Assembly (NCBI GenBank): GCA_035275065.1
Contig: DATENM010000064.1
Location: 1 to 64,000 of the forward strand
DNA: 64,000 nucleotides
DNA from: Blastocatellia bacterium
Lineage (GTDB): Bacteria; Acidobacteriota; Blastocatellia; UBA7656
Direction of reading: 5' to 3'
In this document: one piece after another, positions 52,182-60,433 of the stretch
How positions within the stretch are numbered: position 1 is the first letter of the stretch
Layout of the letters: every line of letters begins with the position of its first letter
Translations under genes and position numbers: made by a program
The notes under the pieces: generated by a model
Databases searched by the model: none
The model's input: only the letters and a program-made list of their open reading frames with translations
What the model was told of the DNA's origin: nothing

Positions 52182-54170
52182 ATGAAGGCAGCGAGCGAGA
52201 AACGGCCACGACACGGCTACGCCTTCGAGGCGTTCATCCTCGATGAAGACGAGCGCACTTTGCGGCGCGCCGGACAAACCGTGGCGCTCGCCCCGAAAGC
52301 CTTCGAGATGCTGCTCGTGCTGGTGCGGCAGGCCGGGCGCTCGTTCAGCAAAGAAGAGTTGATGGAGCAGATCTGGCCCGACGCCTTCGTCGAAGAAGCC
52401 AACCTTGCCGTGCACATTTCGATGTTGCGCAAAGCGCTCGGCGAGCAGGCGGGCGGCGGCCAGTATATCGAAACGCTGCCGCGGCGCGGCTACCGCTTCG
52501 CCGCCGCGGTGCGCGAATTCAACGACGAAGTCGAGCTGAACCTGACGCCCGCCATGCCGCTTGCGGGCGACTCAGCGCCGGCAGGCCAGGCCGCTACAGC
52601 CGCTTCCGTGGCGGCCTCAGCGTCTGCCAGCCAGCGCCCGACCGCGCCGACGCTTATAAGTTATTTCACCAAACCGAAAACGCTCATTGTCGCGGCAATC
52701 GTTGTGGCGTTGGCCGTCCTCGCTTATACGATCTGGCCGCGCAAAGCGCCGGCGCGCGGCGGGAGAACTCAAAGGCTCGCCGTGCTGCCGTTCGTCAACA
52801 AAGGGCCGGGCGGCCAGCCGTATGATTACGGGCTGGCGCTCGCCGATTCGGTGATTAACAAACTCGGTCTGATCAGTTCCCTCATCGTCAGCCCGACGCC
52901 TTACGTCGAGCGCTATGCCAACATGGATGTCGAGCCTGAAGAAGTGGCGCGGCAGTTAAATGTCAACTGCCTGCTGATGGGCAACTACATCGTTGATGGC
53001 GACGACTTGACGGTCAACGCACAGCTCATTGACGTCGAGCACAAAGCGCAGTTGTGGGGCGGAGCGATCAAAGGGCAGTCGAGCAAGATGATCGAGCTTC
53101 AGGATTACGTCGCCCAACAGGTGGTCAAGGGGCTGCGCCTGCAATTGACCGAGCGTGAAGGGGCGCGGCTCAACCGCAGCGTGCCGGTCGATCCGCGCGC
53201 TTTGGCGGACTTTGCCAGGAGCCGCTACCTGATGTCGGGCAACCGCCACCGCGACGCCATCCAATTGCTCAACGAGGCGGTCCAGATCGAACCGAATTTT
53301 GCATTGGGCTGGACCTACCTGGCGCGCGCTTATCAGATCAACGCGCTGCAATTTTCCGGCGACCACCGCGAGCTATTACAAGCCGAAGCCGACTATCAAC
53401 AGGCGCTCGAACTCGATCCCGATGAAGCCCAGACGCGTGTGTGGTACGCCAAGCTGTTGACCGAAACCGGGCGGGTCGAGGAAGCCGTGCCGCACTTGCT
53501 CGCCCTGCTCGCGGACAATCCGAATCTCGCCAACGCCCATTCGGAATTGAGCTACGCCTATCGCTACGCCGGCCTGCTCGACGAATCGCTGGCCGAGAGC
53601 GACCGCGCCATCCGCATAGACCCGCAGCGCGAGAGGGACGTCTTTCACAGCTACCTCTACACAGGCCAGTACGACAAGTTCGTGAGCAATTTGCCGCTTC
53701 AAGAAACGGCGTACGTGACGTTTTATCGCGGCCTGGCTCATTATTATCAGAACGACCTGCAACTGGCCGCCGCCGACTTCGACCGCGCCTACAAGCTCAA
53801 CGGCACATGGGTAGTTTCGCAAATTGGCAGGGCGCTGAAACTTGGGATTGAAGGAGACAAGAGCGCGGGCCTGGGGCTTTTGCGGAAGGCGGAAGCGGCC
53901 AACACGCGGACCGGCATCGGCGATGGCGAGATCGCCTATAAATTCGCGCAAGCCTTTGACGCGCTCGGCAATACGGAGCTCGCCTTGCGGGCCTTCAGCC
54001 GCAGCATTGAGCAAGGCTTCTTCTGTTATTCCTACTTCGCCAATGACCCGTTACTGAAAAACGTCCGCAGCCATGCGGAATTCGCCGCCCTGCTGGAGAA
54101 AGCCAGGCAGCGGCATGAAGCCTTCCGCCGTCGCATGGCAGACCTCGCGGCACCAGCCCCGCAGCCTTAG
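52182..54170 (+). CDS. winged-helix / TolB-like / TPR membrane regulator 2
   Basis: A 662-aa paralogue of the preceding protein with the same order: winged helix (about 12-110: LAPKAFEMLLVLVRQAGR, LMEQIWPDAFVEEANLAV, RRGYRF), linker, membrane helix (about 168-185), TolB-like domain (LAVLPFVNKGPGG) and TPRs. The C-termini are very alike (SIEQGFFCY(A/S)), so tandem duplication is likely. The second copy has diverged in the linker. Both could heterodimerise through the winged helix or the TolB-like part. Confidence 0.88.
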   Translation: MKAASEKRPRHGYAFEAFILDEDERTLRRAGQTVALAPKAFEMLLVLVRQAGRSFSKEELMEQIWPDAFVEEANLAVHISMLRKALGEQAGGGQYIETLPRRGYRFAAAVREFNDEVELNLTPAMPLAGDSAPAGQAATAASVAASASASQRPTAPTLISYFTKPKTLIVAAIVVALAVLAYTIWPRKAPARGGRTQRLAVLPFVNKGPGGQPYDYGLALADSVINKLGLISSLIVSPTPYVERYANMDVEPEEVARQLNVNCLLMGNYIVDGDDLTVNAQLIDVEHKAQLWGGAIKGQSSKMIELQDYVAQQVVKGLRLQLTEREGARLNRSVPVDPRALADFARSRYLMSGNRHRDAIQLLNEAVQIEPNFALGWTYLARAYQINALQFSGDHRELLQAEADYQQALELDPDEAQTRVWYAKLLTETGRVEEAVPHLLALLADNPNLANAHSELSYAYRYAGLLDESLAESDRAIRIDPQRERDVFHSYLYTGQYDKFVSNLPLQETAYVTFYRGLAHYYQNDLQLAAADFDRAYKLNGTWVVSQIGRALKLGIEGDKSAGLGLLRKAEAANTRTGIGDGEIAYKFAQAFDALGNTELALRAFSRSIEQGFFCYSYFANDPLLKNVRSHAEFAALLEKARQRHEAFRRRMADLAAPAPQP

Positions 54171-54327
54171 CAAAAACGCTTTGGAAATCCGCGCCGATTC
54201 GCATAGACTGCACACAGGCTAAAGCACAGGGGCCTGAACGGGCGGCAGCCGTGACGCATCCTCGCGGTGATCTTGCCGATCCGTAGGCACCCGAGATGTG
54301 CACCAACTTTTCCTTTGGAGATAATGA

Positions 54328-54720
54328 ATGACACGTTGGCTTGGAAGGTTTTCGCCGTACCTCTACGCCGTGCTGCGCATCATCGCCGGCTTGCTGTTCG
54401 CCATGCATGGCGCTCAAAAGCTGTTGGGCTGGCCGAACAAACCACCGATGGAACTGAGCCCTTTGCTGAAAGCGGCGGGAGTGATTGAGCTGGTCGGCGG
54501 CTTGCTGATCGCCATCGGCTTGTTCGCCAGTATCGCCGCCTTCATTGCCTCGGGCGAAATGGCGTTCGCTTACTTCATTCAGCACGCGCCGAGGGGGACG
54601 TTGCCGATCTTGAATGCCGGCGAGCTGGCGGTGCTTTTCTGCTTCCTCTTCCTCTACATCGCGTCGCACGGCTCCGGCGTCTGGAGCGTAGACGCGCTGA
54701 TGGGCCGCAAGCGCACTTAA
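54328..54720 (+). CDS. DoxX-family membrane protein
   Basis: A 130-aa four-helix membrane protein with the DoxX pattern (LRIIAGLLFAMHGAQKLLGW, VIELVGGLLIAIGLF, GEMAFAYF, GELAVLFCFLFLYIA). GGAG lies 7 nt before the ATG. DoxX proteins are linked to quinone or sulfur redox and oxidative stress in other bacteria; the role here is not fixed by context. It lies 157 bp after the tandem regulators and is followed by a heptamer inverted repeat. Confidence 0.92.
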   Translation: MTRWLGRFSPYLYAVLRIIAGLLFAMHGAQKLLGWPNKPPMELSPLLKAAGVIELVGGLLIAIGLFASIAAFIASGEMAFAYFIQHAPRGTLPILNAGELAVLFCFLFLYIASHGSGVWSVDALMGRKRT

Positions 54721-54721
54721 G

Positions 54722-54830
54722 AGAAAGAGAGACGCGGCGACGCGGCGAGGGAAAGACAGAGAGACTGACTGCTTGTCTTCCTTTCCCCGCGTCCCCGCGT
54801 CCCCGCGTCTCTGCGTCGCCGCGTCTCTCT
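54722..54830. repeat. heptamer-type inverted repeat, GACGCGG family
   Basis: AGAGAGACGCGGCGACGC (54726-54743) is matched in reverse complement at 54813-54830. The right arm has extra CCCCGCGTC units. It fills the convergent gap between the DoxX and sortilin-like genes and shares its units with the copy inside the kinase gene at 25880-25975. Confidence 0.8.
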
Positions 54831-54845
54831 TCCCGCTGCCGGCGG

Positions 54846-57800
54846 TCAGCGCGGGATTTCGACCGGCTTAATGCCGACCACCGGCGGCGCGTTGTTGCGG
54901 CGCAGGGTGTCGTTCAGTTGCGCCACATTGTCGGTGATGAAGCGGTTAATCTCTTCCATGCGGGCGCGGAACTTGGTCTGCAAATCGGTGAAGCCTTCGC
55001 GCTGATAGACGGTCGGCGCGGCGTTGACGCTGTCAATCGTCCCAAAGAAGCCGCCTATCTGATCGGCAACCCCCGACCTGCCGCCAAAACCGAGCCCGCC
55101 GCTGTCCTGCCGCGCCAGCTTGCTCTGCATCTCCTCGACCTGCTTCAGGTGATCTTCGAGCGCCTTGGTCAACTCCTTCGGCGCATCGGGCATGCGATCC
55201 TTGACCACCTTTTGAATGTTCTGCACCTGCTCCTTGATGCTGTCGAGCGCGCGTTGCGCGTCGGTCGCCGCCGATTGCAGGTCGCGCGCCTTCAGGCCGT
55301 AATCGAGCTGCGACTGCAAGTCCGCCGCCGCCGTTTCGACTGTCGGATCAAGCCGCACCTCGACGCGCTTCTCTAAGGATTTGCCGCCAACCGTCAGCCG
55401 GATGGTGTAGGTGCCGGGCAAGACCTGTGGGCCGCGCGGGCCACCAAAGAACGCCTCCTCTTCGGGCGGCGGCTCGCGGCGGAGGCGCGCCCCTTCGTAA
55501 CGCAAGTCCCAACTGATGCGGTTCAGGCCGGCGTCCTTCGGCGCTTGCTTGATCTCGCGAATGACCTTGCCGCTGCTGTCCAGCACTTCGACTTTGACGG
55601 CCGCCTTGTCGTCAACTTTGCTCTTCAAGTAATAAGTGATCAACGCGCCATACGGCGGGTTCGGGCCGGCGAAGACTTTATCGCCAATGCCATAACGTGT
55701 GAAGCGCGATGTGAAACGCACTGCCGGGCGAATGTCGAACAGGTGGGCATCGCTTGCGGCAATCTGCTCGCTCATCTGCTGAATCGGCGTGGCGTCGTCG
55801 AATATCCAGAGGCTGCGCCCGTGCGTCGCCAGGATCAAGTCGTTTTCGCGCGGGTGAATCAGAATGTCATGCACAGAGACTGCCGGCAGGTTTTTCAGGT
55901 TGAGCGGCATCCACGTATTGCCGCCGCTGTAAGAAACGAATAGCCCAAGCTCGGTGCCGGCGTAGAGCAGCGAAGGATTCTTCGGGTCTTCTTTCACCAC
56001 CTGCACGTAAGCGTGGTCGGGCAGGTTGCCGGCAATGTTCGTCCACGACTTGCCGCCATCCGTGGTCTTATAAATGTAGGGCCGGAAGTCGTCGAACATG
56101 TGCCGCTCGAAGGCGACATAAGCGACGTTGGCCCCGGCGCGCGACGGCTCGACGTGCGACACCGGCGAATCGGCGCCGATGCCTTTGACGTTCTTGACGA
56201 GGTTTGACCACGTCTTGCCGCCGTCGGTCGTCAGTTGCAGGTTGCCGTCGTCTGTGCCGGCCCAGACGACGCCCGCCTGCGCCGGCGATTCGGCGAGGCT
56301 GATGACCGTGCAGTAATACTCTGCGCCGGTGTTTTCGATGGCCACAGGGCCGCCCGAATCCTTCAAGCGCTCGGGGTTGTTCGTCGTCAGGTCAGGGCTG
56401 ACCTGCTGCCACGTCTTGCCGAAGTCTGTAGATTTGAAGATGACGTTGCCGCCGAACCAGACGGTGTTCTTGTCATGCGGCGATTGGATGATCGGCGAAT
56501 TCCAGTTGAAGCGGTACTTCATCTCGCCGGCAGGGCCGCCATTATCGAATGGCTGCGGCGTGACCAGCTGCTGCTCGCGTGTGCGGTAGTTGGTGCGCAC
56601 GACGTTGCCGCCCTGTGATTCGGATAGATAGAGGTCGGGGTCGTCCGCGTGGTTCAAGACGAAGAAGCCGTCGCCGAAGTTCACCATGCGCCAGTCGTCG
56701 TTGAGGATGCCCGCCGGCTCGCGCGTGCGGCTCGGGCCAGTCCAGCCGCCATTGTCCTGCAAGCCGCCGTGGACGTTATAAAATGGCTGGCGATTGTCTA
56801 CCGCCACTTGATAGAACTGACCGAGCGGGATGTTGTTGACGTATTCCCAGTGCTCGCCGCGATCATAAGAAACGGCGATGCCGCCATCCTGTCCCTGCCA
56901 CATGCGGTTCGGGTCTTTCGGATCGATCCAGAAGGCATGAAAATCAACGTGAGTCTTGCCAGAGATGGGGCGGAACGATTTGCCGCCGTCTATCGAAACG
57001 AACAACGTCGACGCCACCGCATAGACACGATTTTCGTTCTGCGGGTCAACGCGCACTCTGGTGTAATAAAAGCCGCGCGAGACGATGCTCGCCTGCTTCG
57101 AGACCATCTTGAATGACTCGCCGTGGTCATCCGAGCGATAGAGCGTGCCGTCTTTGGCTTCGGTGATGGCGTAGACGACTTCGGGGTTGCTCGGCGCGAC
57201 GCGCACGCCGATACGGCCGATGAGCTTGGGCAAGCCCTTCGTAAGCTTCTGCCACGTCCGCCCGCCGTCAATCGATTTGTAGAGGCCGCCTTTTTCGTCG
57301 CCGCTGTGGAACGTCCATGGCTTGCGCTCGAAATTCCACATCGCGGCGTAGAGGATGTTCGGGTTCGACGGATCGATGTCGATATCGGCGGCGCCATGCT
57401 GCGGATCGATGTAGAGCGTCTTCTGCCAGGTCTTGCCGCCGTCTGTGGTCATAAAGACGCCGCGCTCTTCGTTCGGCCCGAAGGCATGGCCGAGCGCCGC
57501 GACATAGACGGTGTCGGGATTCGTCGGATGCACGAGGACGCGCGAGATGTACATGGTGTCGCGCAAGCCCATGTGCTTCCATGTCTTGCCGCCGTCATTC
57601 GACTTATAAACGCCGTCGCCGAACGACACGCTGTTGCGGACGTTGGATTCGCCGGTGCCGACCCAGACGACGTCCGGGTTGTTCGGCTCAAGGGCGATGT
57701 CGCCGACCGAGATGGTCCCCTGGCGCTCGAAGATCGGCGTCCAGGTGGTGCCGCCGTTGGTCGTCTTCCAGATGCCGCCTGAAGCCGTGCCGGCATAGAC

Positions 57801-58010
57801 GATATTGGGGTTGCCGGGAACGCCTTCGACGTCGGCGGTGCGCCCGCCCATATTGGCCGGGCCGATGCTGCGCCATTCAAGCCGCTCGAAGGCTTGCGTG
57901 TCCACACCCTTGCTTTTACCGTTGCCCTGAGCCAGCAGGGCGGGCGCATGCGATGACAGGAACAAGACGGCTAAAAGACCGGTCGTCCGAATCAGCCGGT
58001 ATGTGCGCAT
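54846..58010 (-). CDS. secreted sortilin/VPS10-like BNR beta-propeller protein
   Basis: A 1054-aa protein from the ATG at 58010 (GAGGAAG upstream), with a signal peptide (MRTYRLIRTTGLLAVLFLSS). Many BNR/Asp-box repeats are visible (SNDGGKTWKHMG, TTDGGKTWQKTL, SIDGGRTWQKLT, STDFGKTWQQVS, TTDGGKTWSNLV), giving one or two sortilin-type propellers to about 740. A beta-sandwich and a helical C-terminal part (about 920-1054) follow. Such proteins are frequent in Acidobacteria and Bacteroidetes and are annotated as glycosyl hydrolase-like or VPS10 proteins, without proven activity. It is convergent with DoxX. Confidence 0.9.
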   Translation of the reverse strand: MRTYRLIRTTGLLAVLFLSSHAPALLAQGNGKSKGVDTQAFERLEWRSIGPANMGGRTADVEGVPGNPNIVYAGTASGGIWKTTNGGTTWTPIFERQGTISVGDIALEPNNPDVVWVGTGESNVRNSVSFGDGVYKSNDGGKTWKHMGLRDTMYISRVLVHPTNPDTVYVAALGHAFGPNEERGVFMTTDGGKTWQKTLYIDPQHGAADIDIDPSNPNILYAAMWNFERKPWTFHSGDEKGGLYKSIDGGRTWQKLTKGLPKLIGRIGVRVAPSNPEVVYAITEAKDGTLYRSDDHGESFKMVSKQASIVSRGFYYTRVRVDPQNENRVYAVASTLFVSIDGGKSFRPISGKTHVDFHAFWIDPKDPNRMWQGQDGGIAVSYDRGEHWEYVNNIPLGQFYQVAVDNRQPFYNVHGGLQDNGGWTGPSRTREPAGILNDDWRMVNFGDGFFVLNHADDPDLYLSESQGGNVVRTNYRTREQQLVTPQPFDNGGPAGEMKYRFNWNSPIIQSPHDKNTVWFGGNVIFKSTDFGKTWQQVSPDLTTNNPERLKDSGGPVAIENTGAEYYCTVISLAESPAQAGVVWAGTDDGNLQLTTDGGKTWSNLVKNVKGIGADSPVSHVEPSRAGANVAYVAFERHMFDDFRPYIYKTTDGGKSWTNIAGNLPDHAYVQVVKEDPKNPSLLYAGTELGLFVSYSGGNTWMPLNLKNLPAVSVHDILIHPRENDLILATHGRSLWIFDDATPIQQMSEQIAASDAHLFDIRPAVRFTSRFTRYGIGDKVFAGPNPPYGALITYYLKSKVDDKAAVKVEVLDSSGKVIREIKQAPKDAGLNRISWDLRYEGARLRREPPPEEEAFFGGPRGPQVLPGTYTIRLTVGGKSLEKRVEVRLDPTVETAAADLQSQLDYGLKARDLQSAATDAQRALDSIKEQVQNIQKVVKDRMPDAPKELTKALEDHLKQVEEMQSKLARQDSGGLGFGGRSGVADQIGGFFGTIDSVNAAPTVYQREGFTDLQTKFRARMEEINRFITDNVAQLNDTLRRNNAPPVVGIKPVEIPR

Positions 58011-58165
58011 GATCTTCCTCCAGATGCGATTGATGTTTTGACAAAAGCCAGACAAGCATAAACCACCGGCGGCGCGGCGTCTATGCAGCCGCCGGCCAAA
58101 TCGCGCCGCGACTCGCGTGGCGGCGGCGCAGCAGCGAGCGGCGCAGGAAAGAGTTGAGGTTATGC

Positions 58166-58194
58166 TTGCATCGCTGCGGGCTTTTGCATATTCT
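58166..58194 (+). promoter_or_regulatory. possible promoter of the 58-aa gene
   Basis: TTGCAT (58166-58171), a 17-nt spacer and TATTCT (58189-58194). It would give a leader of about 175 nt. The rest of the 58011-58376 gap shows nothing else that I can name. Confidence 0.3.
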
Positions 58195-58376
58195 GGGTGG
58201 CGCGAAGCGAGTGATTACGGCAGCCTGAGGGGATACAAGTTTGGCTCAGCCGTTTCGCCAATAAAAGCGCATCACGCCACAGTGTCTACGCTATTGACCG
58301 GACCGCCGGGCCGCGGGCTCTCGGGCCTGCAATCGTCCAGGCGAGCCAGACCGAATACGAGGACTGGAAAAGCAAA

Positions 58377-58553
58377 ATGGCCAAAGAATCGAACAGCAGC
58401 CATCGCGAACCTTCCCCCGAAGAGATGAGCGCGCAAGAAATGGCGATGCGACTGCTCGAGCTGATCACTGAAAACCGTGCCGAAGAAGAACAGATGCGCA
58501 AGATTTTAAAGTACGCGCTCAAGGTTTTTCCCGAGACCGCCGGGCGCAAGTAA
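58377..58553 (+). CDS. small hydrophilic protein, 58 aa
   Basis: The ATG at 58377 is preceded by GGAAAA 7 nt upstream. The product starts MAKESNSSHREPSPEEMSAQ and continues as one amphipathic helix (EMAMRLLELITENRAEEEQM) and a short basic tail. Its stop codon TAA (58551-58553) directly abuts the stop codon of the convergent XRE gene. No family is recognised. It may be a partner or target of the XRE protein, but position is the only argument. Confidence 0.5.
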   Translation: MAKESNSSHREPSPEEMSAQEMAMRLLELITENRAEEEQMRKILKYALKVFPETAGRK

Positions 58554-58961
58554 TCATTTCTTGTGTGGCCGGCCCTTGGCTTCAGGCGGCTGTTCGTTGA
58601 GGTAGGCGAGGAAGTCATGCAGCGTCTGTCGCTCGCTCGACGACAGCTCAAGCCACTGTCGCAGCACGGCCATGCCGGTGCGATCATGGATGAGCTTCTG
58701 CATATGATCCAGCAGCAGCAGCGGATCGATGGGGGCATCGTCATCCGGCGGAATGCCCGACGCCGCCGTAAAGATATCGTGGGCATTGACGCCCAGCCCT
58801 TTGGCCAGCGTCATCATGGTCTGCACCGTGAGGTTGCCGGAAGCGCCTTTGCGAACTCTGCCGATGTAGCTATCGGTCACCTTGCACCGCCTGGCCAGCT
58901 CTTTGGGCGTGAGATTTTTCTGGCGCATCAAGCGATCAAGGTACTCTCCGAGTTTTTCCAT
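58554..58961 (-). CDS. XRE-family transcriptional regulator
   Basis: A 135-aa protein from the ATG at 58961 (GAGG upstream). The open frame extends further upstream through the operator, so the longer start is rejected. The helix-turn-helix is clear (residues about 5-65: LGEYLDRLMRQKNLTPKELA, VTDSYIGRVRKGAS, MMTLAKGLGV). The C-terminal 70 residues (PIDPLLLLDHMQKLIHDRTG, LSSSERQTLHDFLAYL) are helical, probably for oligomerisation or sensing. A perfect inverted repeat covers its promoter, which suggests autoregulation. Confidence 0.88.
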   Translation of the reverse strand: MEKLGEYLDRLMRQKNLTPKELARRCKVTDSYIGRVRKGASGNLTVQTMMTLAKGLGVNAHDIFTAASGIPPDDDAPIDPLLLLDHMQKLIHDRTGMAVLRQWLELSSSERQTLHDFLAYLNEQPPEAKGRPHKK

Positions 58962-58975
58962 TCTGCCTCTTTTCT

Positions 58976-59006
58976 TACCTAAAAGTATCTTTTCGACTTT
59001 TAGGTA
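58976..59006. promoter_or_regulatory. operator: 11-bp perfect inverted repeat
   Basis: TACCTAAAAGT (58976-58986) and ACTTTTAGGTA (58996-59006) are separated by 9 nt, about two helical turns centre to centre. The repeat lies over the -10 and spacer of the XRE promoter and touches the rightward -35. Confidence 0.75.
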
Positions 59007-59013
59007 TTGACAA
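58984..59013 (-). promoter_or_regulatory. predicted promoter of the XRE gene
   Basis: On the minus strand TTGTCA (59013-59008), an 18-nt spacer and GATACT (58989-58984). The start site would be near 58976. The -35 overlaps the rightward -35 on the other strand. Confidence 0.5.
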
Positions 59014-59035
59014 GCGATTCCTTCCGCTGTAATAT
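59007..59035 (+). promoter_or_regulatory. strong rightward promoter of the structured RNA unit
   Basis: TTGACA (59007-59012, consensus), a 17-nt spacer and TAATAT (59030-59035). This is the closest match to a sigma-70 promoter seen in the window. The start site is near 59042. Confidence 0.7.
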
Positions 59036-59041
59036 ACACCA

Positions 59042-59567
59042 CGCTTAGGAGACAAATAGCGCACGGTAACGTATCGCGGGCGGCTCGCCCCACCTGCTAC
59101 TGTGTACCGAATAGCATTGAACACACGCGCCGCCGCCTGAGCATCACCTATTCATCTCTATAGGTGAGTTTACGGAAGTTGCTCAGACTACCGACACCCT
59201 TCGAGTCGCCTGCGCTACGGCGCGGTGGCGCGTGTGTATTTTTGCGCGGCGAAGCCTTTGTATCATAACCGGCATACCGGCTCAATAGGAGACGAAACGT
59301 TTTGCACGACTAAGCCGCGCGTCACCGAGCGGACGACCGTGGGCGCGGTAAGAAGATCAACGGCATTCTATTTCTCGGCGGCCCGGCGTCGGATGAGGGC
59401 GACGCCGGGCACAATTTGGTAGGATCAGCGACCGCAGATGGCAAGGCAGACAAGCAATCAGCGTTCAGGCAACTTAACGTGATTTCTCCTTCGAGGTTGT
59501 GTGTGGAAACGAGCTGTCGTCCTTCGGGGAAAGCTTAGTTGGGGAAGTAAGCTTTCCCCGTTTTTTT
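59042..59567 (+). ncRNA. candidate structured non-coding RNA, possibly new
   Basis: About 525 nt from a strong promoter to an intrinsic terminator without a convincing gene. A nested fold is visible: stem 1 (59121-59136 with 59222-59237, 16 bp, one G-U), directly followed by stem 2 (59137-59143 with 59180-59186, 7 bp) and stem 3 (59144-59151 with 59160-59167, 8 bp). A 12-nt one-sided bulge separates stems 2 and 3. TTTTT follows stem 1, so a short form of about 200 nt may exist. A further perfect 10-bp hairpin is at 59382-59409. It does not resemble RNase P RNA, tmRNA, SRP RNA or 6S RNA in the conserved parts that I know. Control by the XRE protein is inferred from the operator. Confidence 0.55.
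59526..59567 (+). terminator. intrinsic terminator of the RNA unit
   Basis: GGGGAAAGCTTA (59526-59537) pairs with TAAGCTTTCCCC (59548-59559), a 12-bp perfect stem, followed by GTTTTTTT. It also lies 30 bp downstream of the phosphoesterase stop codon on the other strand. Confidence 0.92.
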
Positions 59568-59596
59568 CATGATAATAATCAAATAAGCCGATGCGG

Positions 59597-60418
59597 CTAA
59601 GGAGACGCCGGCAGGCGCTCCCAGCCGGCAGGGGTGTTGCGGAAACGGTCTACTGTGGCGACGGCGAAGGCGAGGCGCTCGACTTGCCAGGCCAGCCGCT
59701 CAATCGCCACGTTGTCGGCTTCAATGCGAATGAGATTAAAGCTATTCAGCTCGCCGCGGCCGCGCGTCGAAGTCGCCGTGCCTGCCTGCACGACAATCGC
59801 ATTGCGGTCACCCGCCGGGTAACGCATGGCCGTCTTGCCGGTGTGGCCGAGGTGCAGGTGGCCTGCGAGAAACATATCCGCGCCGCATTCGGCGAGCGCT
59901 TCTAAAGCCAGCAACGCACGCCCGACACGGTCGCCGGCAGCCGCGCCTTCGGGCAAATCGAAGGGATGGTGCGTCACGATGATCTTCATCACCGCGTCAC
60001 TATAGCCGCACAGGCGCTCGCGCATCTCGGCGATCTGCCGGCGATTAACCCGCCCGTCTTTGATCGTCAGCCGGCGCGCCGTGTTGATGCCCATTACGAC
60101 CATCTCATCATCTTCATAGACCGGCTCCAGGTTGTCGCCGATATAGCGCCGGTACTTCTCGAACGGCGTGGCGAAGCGCGCGAAGACGTTATGCAAAGGC
60201 ATGTCGTGATTGCCCGGCACGACGACCTGCGGCTCCGGCAGCGCGTCGAGAAAGTCTCGCGCCTGTTGGAACTGTTCACTGCGCGCGCGTTGCGTCAGGT
60301 CGCCGGACACGGCGACGAGGTCAGGCTTGATCGTGTTTATGGTTCCGATCAATGGCTCGATGATCGCCGGATCAACGCGGCCAAAGTGCAGGTCACTGAG
60401 ATGAACCAGCGTGCGCAT
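59597..60418 (-). CDS. metallophosphoesterase (calcineurin-like)
   Basis: A 273-aa protein with all five metallophosphoesterase motifs: LSDLHFG (Asp9, His11), SGDLTQ, PGNHDMP, THHPFDLP and GHLHLGH. GGGGAGAG precedes the ATG. Two metal ions would bind here; the substrate (nucleotide, phospholipid or protein) is not evident. The gene starts 15 bp after the lipid kinase stop, so the two are translated in one operon. A phospholipid-related role is a reasonable guess. Confidence 0.92.
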   Translation of the reverse strand: MRTLVHLSDLHFGRVDPAIIEPLIGTINTIKPDLVAVSGDLTQRARSEQFQQARDFLDALPEPQVVVPGNHDMPLHNVFARFATPFEKYRRYIGDNLEPVYEDDEMVVMGINTARRLTIKDGRVNRRQIAEMRERLCGYSDAVMKIIVTHHPFDLPEGAAAGDRVGRALLALEALAECGADMFLAGHLHLGHTGKTAMRYPAGDRNAIVVQAGTATSTRGRGELNSFNLIRIEADNVAIERLAWQVERLAFAVATVDRFRNTPAGWERLPASP

Positions 60419-60433
60419 TGTTGCTCTCCCCGC

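Noticed and set aside
59225..59422. 65-codon open frame inside the candidate RNA unit
   Set aside because: It starts inside the 3' arm of the outer stem, has no Shine-Dalgarno and no protein-like pattern.
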